Below, piece by piece: positions 25,001 through 29,828 of a stretch of 29,828 nt of DNA; within the stretch, counting starts at the first letter, position 1; the number at the start of each line of letters is the position of its first letter. Source of the DNA: an uncultured Lachnospiraceae bacterium. GTDB lineage: Bacteria > Bacillota > Clostridia > Lachnospirales > Lachnospiraceae. The DNA lies in contig CAJTMB010000033.1 of the NCBI GenBank assembly GCA_910577105.1, positions 1 through 29,828 on the forward strand. The letters run 5' to 3'. Made by a program: the position numbers and the translations under genes. Below the pieces are notes generated by a model that saw only the letters and a list, made by a program, of their open reading frames with translations, made no database searches and was not told the DNA's origin.

Positions 25001-28000
25001 CGGGTAGAAGTATATCCGCAGCTTCCCACAATGCCTCCCACCGTACCCATATCCCCGGCGGAAGAAACCGTATACTTTTTGTCCGCGCTGCCGTAGAAAC
25101 AGTCCTGTATTACCATCGGCACACCAACAGACCCTGCAATTCCCCCGGCACAGCAGGTGATTGACGAACTGCCTGATGACTTGATATTTCCAACTTCACG
25201 GATATTGGCATTCTGGGTACAGTTCTCTATCCGGCTCTCTGCCAAATTCTTGCCCCCGTTTGCCCATCCTATAATGCCTCCGGCATTGGTGACCTGCCAC
25301 CTTCCGGCAGAATACGCACCGATTTCACCGTAATTGTGGCACTCCTCCACCTGTAACACAACATAGCTGGTGTATCCGTTTATACCACCCACATAATTCG
25401 GTGTATCCAGAAAGCCGTAGTTTACACAGCGCTGCATTTCCAGCCTGCCGTTTTTTGCCGATGTCGCACCCGTCATTCCCAATATACCGCCCACGGCGGA
25501 GCGGGTAGCAACAAGACGTGTGCCCGCCTCGTTAACACAGTCTGAGAATGTCACCGTCTCCCCTGTCTGTGTTATGCAGCCCACTATGCCTCCTACATAG
25601 CTGGTACCGATGACATTTGCCATATTGCTGCACGACTGTATATGAAAACTGTTGTTGCCCCTTCCCATAATGCCGCCTGCATAAGAAAGGGAACAGGTTT
25701 CTTCAGCCAATCCGATTTCCCCTTCATTCCTGCACTCTTTAATCGTAAGGGGACAGGTACAATATCCCACAATACCGCCTACTGAACTGGAATCCGCCTG
25801 ATTTGCCAGAACCCTTCCCCGGTTGACTGCATGATACAGGGTATGGTCAATTCCCTTATCGGGAGAAAGAATATAGCCTGCGATGCCTCCCACGCCCGTT
25901 TTTCCTGTTACTTCGCCGGTATTTTCACAATCCGTGATTTCCGTCAGCTTTGTAAAGCGGTATCCCCCTGCAAGACCTCCCACATACTGGACTCCCGACA
26001 CACTGCCGCTGTTTTTCCTGCCGCTCAAATCAAAGGTTCCGCCTACATCCACATAGCCTGCAAGACCGCCCACATAGTTGGTTCCCGATACGGTTGCCTT
26101 ATTTTCCATAATATCTATGTGGGAAGACGCATCCGAAACATAGTGGTACCCTACCACACCGCCCGTATTCGTGACTCCTTTTATCACAGCTTCTTTCGTC
26201 ACCTGATTGGTATTATCAATCACACCGCCTGCCATATAGCCCACAAGACCGCCTGTGTCATAGGTTTTGGAGGAAATCTCCCCGCTCATGGTACAGCCTG
26301 TAAGGCTTGCTCCCACACCCATGCTTCCGGCAATGCCGCCCACACCCGGACTGAACTGCCCCTGCGCACACCTTACCTCTATCTTACCCGAATAGGTAAA
26401 ATCCCTCAAATCCAGGGACCCGGCTACAGCGCCTATAATGCCGCCCACCTTGGTTCCATAGTTAAACTTTTTTGCTCCGCCGATTACGATGGGAATATCC
26501 ACCGTTTCCACACCGTCATGCGAAATTTCACCAAACAGTGTTTTTCCATCATACGCATTTACCCCCACAAAGCCGCCGGTAGCACAGAGATTGCTTGCCA
26601 CAACAAAATTACTTCCGTCTGCATTCAGCCTGCTGTGGCAGTTCTGCACCAAACCCGCATTGTAGCCTGCCACACCGCCAACACCGCCGTATTTGCCTGC
26701 ATACGTGTCCGTGGTTCCGTTTATTGCCGGAATATCCGATATTGCTTTATCCGTAGTCACGGTACCCGTATTGGTGCAATCTTTTAAGGTACCGTAATTG
26801 AAGGCTGCAATGCCTCCTGCCGCTCCTGTGAGGGATGTATATTCATTTCCCCTGCCATATACAATCCCCGTGTTGACACAACTTTCCAGCGTCACACCTT
26901 TTTCAAGACGTCCCGTGATGCCTCCCGCAGTCTTTCCCATCACATAGGCATCGTTGATGTAGACGCCGGTAAACTCGCTGCCTGTTATCCTGCCCGCTAT
27001 GCCTCCCACATAATCCATGTTATTCTGAGGTCTTACATTTCCCTGCAGTTCCACCACACCCTGCACCTTTAAAGGGCCTTTCTCATTACGGATAACGCCT
27101 TTTCCCGTGGCGCTGCCCACAATACCGCCACAGCTCCCGATAAAAGCTTTCACCACCGTCTGCAGGGTGTCCACGGGAAGGTCTGCCGTAAACAACAGGA
27201 TACCCTCATTGCTTCCAATCAGTCCGCCTACAACACAACCCACATAACTATTCTCCTGCCGCATGAATACTTTATAGTAGCTTTCCGCTTCCACAGCAAA
27301 GCTTTCGTACTCACTGCAAAGGGAATAACAATCCGTTACCGTTCCCTTATTGGTGCCTGTAATGCCCCCGATGTACCATGGCATGTTCCAATAGTTATTG
27401 TTTGCAGGGTAATTGTCTATATAAGCATAAAGGTCTTCCTCCATGGGCTTCCCGTCTTTCACAAAGGTAACGGCAACAGGCGCGTAGTTGATGCACCCCG
27501 TAAGGCCGTTCCCCTCATGCACCATCCCTGTAATGCCCCCGTAATACTGGTACATACGGGTATTGGCATCATTCCGTTGCGCCCTTTCTTCCTCGCTCAC
27601 ATAGGTAACCCCAAGGGACGCATAATTATACAGTTTCGTGTAGGTGCCCGCGCCCTTTTCAATGTCTCCGATGACGCCTCCCACATACTGTATCCCCGTC
27701 ACAAGGGAGCACGCCCTGACACTGCCTGCCCTCCCTGCTTCCGATTCTGCAAGGGGCATCCCATTCTCCCCGTCAAGCAGCACGCCGCTGTACAGGTTTT
27801 CCGCCGTCACCCCTTTCTCCAGGTAGCCGATGACGCCTCCCACATACCGTCCCGTAAGGCTTTGGGATATCTTTTCCGTCCCTTCCGGAATCACTGCCTC
27901 CACACGGCACGCCGCCCGGCTGTCCATGATACTGCCCGCGGCATAACCTGCCACGCCTCCAACCGTGTGATATGCGCTTATCAGATGGTTTCCCGTGGTT

Positions 28001-29766
28001 ACGGTACATCCCGTTATGGTTCCTTCATTGCTTCCGGTAAGGCCGCCTACACGGCTTTCCCCGGCGACCGTTCCTTCCAGCACACACACATCGTCGATAC
28101 TTCCCTGATTAAGCCCTGCAGCAGTCCCTACCTCAGTCGTGCCCTTTACCCAGCTTCCGGTAAATACCACCTTAGAAATACTTCCCATATTTATGGTAAA
28201 AAGACCCACACGGCCGGTTCCTTCTTCCCGTATGGAAAGCCCGTTTATCCGGTAATGAGAGTACAGCCCAAATGCCTCCTCTTCCGGCTTTTCACCCGTA
28301 AAGGTTCCCGTGAAACTGTGATATAGTCCCATGGTTTCCCTGTCTGCAAACTGGGTGGAAGTAAAGGAAATATCCCTTGCACGCCCCTCTATATCTGCCC
28401 AGTCAATATCCTCCACAAGACGGTAGTCCCCGTCATGATAACCGTTCCTGATATTCCACAAGTGCCTTGCGCATCCGATGCCGTACTCCGCATCCCCTTC
28501 CCCGTTTTCCACATGGGCATAGAAAGCGCTTTCCGTGTTGGAGGCAACACTTTCCTCTCCTCCCGGCAGATTCCCGCCGCCATAAGCAATGGAAACCGAT
28601 GCATGGATGGTGTCGCTTCCCAGAAAATCATACCCGTTTTCCAGAAACGGATGGTCCAGACACTCCAGCAAAAGGAAATAATACTGTCCGGACCTGCCAT
28701 CCGGGGAATCCCCGTAGGATAAATCCGTATAACCTGCCCTTGCCGTTTTGGTACTGCCTGAAAGGGTATCGGATACAGGCTTTACAAAATCATCCAGATA
28801 ATTCAGCATGCCTTTCTGCGTACCTGAAGCATCACTGTACAGGTCACCCCTTTTCAGGTTATATACCGCAATCACTTTATTGTCCTGATTATACAGTGTA
28901 ACGAGGTAGCGAATCTCCTCCATCTGGAAAGTGCCGTCCGTAAAGGACGGGTTTTCCGTATTTGCCTCCCTCCACGTAAGGTACAGCCTGTCACCGTTTA
29001 CAAGTTCCAGTTTATCCGGCAAAAACAGGCTGCCCGTTTCATACACTTCTGTAGCATACCCTGCCGCCGTATAGGTCAGCCCGTAAAAGCCCTGTCTTTT
29101 TCCATAAAGACTTCCTGCATCCCGCAGGATGCAGTCCGTGGCGTCCCCCGTGGCTGCTGCCATGTCACCTGCAAAGTGGTAGGCAAGAGTCCCGGCGTCT
29201 TCGCTGTAAAATACGCCCCTCACTACCCCTGTGGACATGTCATATTCAATGAGGAAACTGCCCTCCATGACATCTTCATCCTGCAGGGAAGCCGCAAGGA
29301 TGTCATATACCGGGTTTTCCTCCCTTTTATTCTGTTCTTTGTCCAGTCTGATATATACAATCTGACTGTCCCTGTGGTCAGGATAATACTCATCCGCATA
29401 GAAGGAGGCCGCATTTTCTCCCCCATAGTTTAACTCTATGATGGTCCTGTTCTGCGCCTCGCTTAAGATGTTGTCCTGTCCGTACACGGTGCGGTTGTAG
29501 GATAAAATTTGTCCGTGAAACTGAGGAAGATTTCCCTGACGCTCCAGATAATTCACATGGCTCTGCAAGCTGTAAAAAGCTGTTTCTGCAACTTCCGCAC
29601 GCCGCATCTGGTCCGATGTCCTGTAATAGCCGCTCATGCCCACCGCCGCAAGGCCTATCAGTACGGCAATGATGGCTATCACAATAATCATTTCCATCAA
29701 AGTAAAGCCCTGATTGTCCGGGGCTTTCCCGCATTTATTCCTCTGTATGCACCTGTTTTCCAACAT
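22039..29766 (-). CDS. Giant type IV prepilin-like protein with about 47 GLUG repeats (2575 aa)
   Basis: One open frame of 7.7 kb. The N-terminus is a class III (prepilin) signal: a short basic leader ending in G20, then FTLMEM with E at mature position 5, then a hydrophobic helix (21-43). This predicts processing by prepilin peptidase and insertion into a type IV pilus or pseudopilus. Residues 44-430 resemble no domain I can name. At about 430-560 a cap-like region (DIDWADIE, FTGTFTG, INGLSI, VGLF) leads into the repeats. About 47 GGxxG turns (first at 574-578, last at 2250-2254) recur every 36 residues on average, the GLUG pattern, and at least 20 units carry C-x-N. A non-repeat domain (about 2290-2500) and a Ser/Gly/Asp/Val tail end it; there is no LPxTG or C-terminal anchor. 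GAGGG precedes the ATG by six bases; the remaining 62 bases of window upstream hold no gene. Likely a surface adhesin or tip pilin (inference). Confidence 0.85.
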   Translation of the reverse strand: MLENRCIQRNKCGKAPDNQGFTLMEMIIVIAIIAVLIGLAAVGMSGYYRTSDQMRRAEVAETAFYSLQSHVNYLERQGNLPQFHGQILSYNRTVYGQDNILSEAQNRTIIELNYGGENAASFYADEYYPDHRDSQIVYIRLDKEQNKREENPVYDILAASLQDEDVMEGSFLIEYDMSTGVVRGVFYSEDAGTLAYHFAGDMAAATGDATDCILRDAGSLYGKRQGFYGLTYTAAGYATEVYETGSLFLPDKLELVNGDRLYLTWREANTENPSFTDGTFQMEEIRYLVTLYNQDNKVIAVYNLKRGDLYSDASGTQKGMLNYLDDFVKPVSDTLSGSTKTARAGYTDLSYGDSPDGRSGQYYFLLLECLDHPFLENGYDFLGSDTIHASVSIAYGGGNLPGGEESVASNTESAFYAHVENGEGDAEYGIGCARHLWNIRNGYHDGDYRLVEDIDWADIEGRARDISFTSTQFADRETMGLYHSFTGTFTGEKPEEEAFGLYSHYRINGLSIREEGTGRVGLFTINMGSISKVVFTGSWVKGTTEVGTAAGLNQGSIDDVCVLEGTVAGESRVGGLTGSNEGTITGCTVTTGNHLISAYHTVGGVAGYAAGSIMDSRAACRVEAVIPEGTEKISQSLTGRYVGGVIGYLEKGVTAENLYSGVLLDGENGMPLAESEAGRAGSVRACSLVTGIQYVGGVIGDIEKGAGTYTKLYNYASLGVTYVSEEERAQRNDANTRMYQYYGGITGMVHEGNGLTGCINYAPVAVTFVKDGKPMEEDLYAYIDNYPANNNYWNMPWYIGGITGTNKGTVTDCYSLCSEYESFAVEAESYYKVFMRQENSYVGCVVGGLIGSNEGILLFTADLPVDTLQTVVKAFIGSCGGIVGSATGKGVIRNEKGPLKVQGVVELQGNVRPQNNMDYVGGIAGRITGSEFTGVYINDAYVMGKTAGGITGRLEKGVTLESCVNTGIVYGRGNEYTSLTGAAGGIAAFNYGTLKDCTNTGTVTTDKAISDIPAINGTTDTYAGKYGGVGGVAGYNAGLVQNCHSRLNADGSNFVVASNLCATGGFVGVNAYDGKTLFGEISHDGVETVDIPIVIGGAKKFNYGTKVGGIIGAVAGSLDLRDFTYSGKIEVRCAQGQFSPGVGGIAGSMGVGASLTGCTMSGEISSKTYDTGGLVGYMAGGVIDNTNQVTKEAVIKGVTNTGGVVGYHYVSDASSHIDIMENKATVSGTNYVGGLAGYVDVGGTFDLSGRKNSGSVSGVQYVGGLAGGYRFTKLTEITDCENTGEVTGKTGVGGIAGYILSPDKGIDHTLYHAVNRGRVLANQADSSSVGGIVGYCTCPLTIKECRNEGEIGLAEETCSLSYAGGIMGRGNNSFHIQSCSNMANVIGTSYVGGIVGCITQTGETVTFSDCVNEAGTRLVATRSAVGGILGMTGATSAKNGRLEMQRCVNYGFLDTPNYVGGINGYTSYVVLQVEECHNYGEIGAYSAGRWQVTNAGGIIGWANGGKNLAESRIENCTQNANIREVGNIKSSGSSSITCCAGGIAGSVGVPMVIQDCFYGSADKKYTVSSAGDMGTVGGIVGSCGYTSTRMKLVNCDNYADFYAAGKMSEAGGIVGCARTNLVVGEDAQEATYCHSYGNIDAEGVMDRVGGIVGVAANTDFSIYGSDFYGLIGKGAPSTNSVGGLIGYINSSIKAQGILKDCTQHGQIYHGVNYVGGLVGYHSGLSLHLENSKNGVEGEDGSGDIFLQNPSQAGGLIGYSGIARTDSEKVMLGCHNYGDILMEGTANYVGGLIGYDKAPTTIGDENDESLSCDNYGDIRGNGTTVAECIGGVIGYADATGRLYMYHTENHGSVGEEIAKVTSLGGIAGRVAASGEMISCANYVDIVCPGEVNYLGGIAGQSQRMKYGREADSLLGCINYGSLCGEGTENGLGGIVGYIYGPSEAYYCKNEGEIAKGNGSLCQSIGGIAGRVSANHCILYGCENEGNVAVEGAGESAARKYQAGGIAGYFRGNYMEEFRIEACVNRGQIANPDSNHEIDEYLGGIAGYGAGTIKDCTNLGKIYGASYSGGIVGGVGEQVNKYFIIGCVNGSETDAGAGEIELLGNADYVGGILGWDQNRDSNKDCVITDCINYANIVAKAENTNNYLGGIVGIKRNLNAYSIANLEISYCENHGSILNGNDYVGGIAGAIPQTGNVRYVVANCVNYGNITGAPGDNQNGTNGGIFGLLGSPTGGVINCINVGNVSNIFASNGGLCGRFKAGYFVNNYHLGHVTAGTSPKGDLVGYVDGSGFILDVYSAYKDCTDWYGGVYFTNNIINNHTGWQSGSPYLGGLTLSQALQRTEKYEYVPQSVPEGEKFQFYPANPNSASANLRVPHFTFSTKSGDFYLTSGMELWLYEDTMSDADILADESGSQAFFHTKISFGGNALPAQITVNMKESQLPATETTYKVVLKTLGHDLVLYDGSLIASTGDTDRVVQAQTITLLPSPAAAASFSGRSVSDGDAEMEDVSGGNSVSGGDSVSDGDSVSDGDSVSGGDKESGNVSVSGNDSLSENVSVSGGDNMPEENVTSGGDKRPDM
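22165..22254. repeat. 18-bp tandem repeat encoding the SVSGGD/SVSDGD tail
   Basis: Four adjacent 18-bp units begin at 22165, 22183, 22201 and 22219, each of the form GTCACC-(GCC/ATC)-(C/T)GA-(G/A)AC(G/A)CT, followed by a degenerate fifth at 22237. On the coding strand each unit gives six residues of the VSDGDS type. Further diverged copies extend to about 22085. As the unit is a multiple of three, gain or loss of copies would change tail length without breaking the frame. Confidence 0.8.
22940..28200 (-). repeat. GLUG-type repeat region within the giant pilin-like gene
   Basis: Coding-strand repeats of roughly 36 codons, each centred on GG(I/V/L)xG and often followed 12-20 residues later by a C-x-N-x-G turn. 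Degenerate outer units (VGLFT, VGTAAG at the N-terminal end; KGDLVG at the C-terminal end) flank about 47 canonical ones. At DNA level this appears as many dispersed ATGCC(G/T)CC(C/T)AC-like words, but units between them have diverged, which points to old duplication maintained by protein structure and not to recent slippage. Confidence 0.85.
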
Positions 29767-29828
29767 AACTATCCCTCGTATAATAAGTGTATAGCCAGTA
29801 GAAATGATGGTTATGCACTTATTCTTTC

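Noticed and set aside
23000..28100. Regularly recurring short words such as ATGCCGCCCAC, which at first sight resemble a CRISPR or DNA repeat array
   Set aside because: The words are the codons of the GGxxG turn in one open frame, spacing varies, and the words are not exact repeats.

Overview
The window reads as chromosomal DNA of a spore-forming, Lachnospiraceae-like member of the Clostridia. This rests on strong AGGAGG ribosome-binding sites, sigma-A-type promoters, sporulation genes (a spoIIM homologue and a SpoVB-family flippase) and Firmicutes-style gene order: an aminotransferase-NUDIX-spoIIM-xerD group and yicC-remA-gmk-rpoZ-rimO-pgsA-cinA-...-recA-recX-rny. The genus cannot be fixed from the sequence alone. 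There are no RNA genes, insertion sequences, prophage or CRISPR arrays that I can support.

Layout. 1-36: first 12 codons of gap (minus). 252-1070: a PHP-family histidinol-phosphatase (plus) ending in a strong terminator. 1159-2803: mnmA followed by an uncharacterised beta-rich protein (minus). 2910-4253: a SpoVB/MurJ-superfamily flippase (plus). 4276-6291: a two-gene chemosensory unit (minus), a FIST-domain sensor followed by a soluble methyl-accepting signalling protein. 6506-7534: DAHP synthase (plus), closed by a bidirectional terminator. 7632-11182: aminotransferase, NUDIX hydrolase, SpoIIM and XerD (minus). 11389-15013: recA, recX and rny (minus). recA has a sigma-A promoter with two LexA-type boxes; rny has its own promoter and a hairpin-rich leader. 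15399-21880: the long housekeeping operon yicC-remA-gmk-rpoZ-rimO-pgsA-cinA plus a zinc-ribbon membrane protein (minus), driven by a near-consensus promoter in front of yicC.

22039-29766: one uninterrupted 2575-codon gene on the minus strand, a quarter of the window. It begins with a canonical type IV prepilin signal (cleavage after G20, E at mature position 5, hydrophobic helix). It continues with about 47 GLUG-type GGxxG repeats over roughly 1,700 residues, many carrying a C-x-N motif, and ends in a Ser/Gly/Asp tail encoded by an 18-bp tandem repeat. A pilin-anchored protein of about 270 kDa is the most unusual object here, and I propose it as a giant minor-pilin adhesin or sensor.

For several genes (MCP, rny, recA, cinA) the outermost possible start codon overlaps or abuts the Shine-Dalgarno sequence, so I give the next in-frame ATG as the start.
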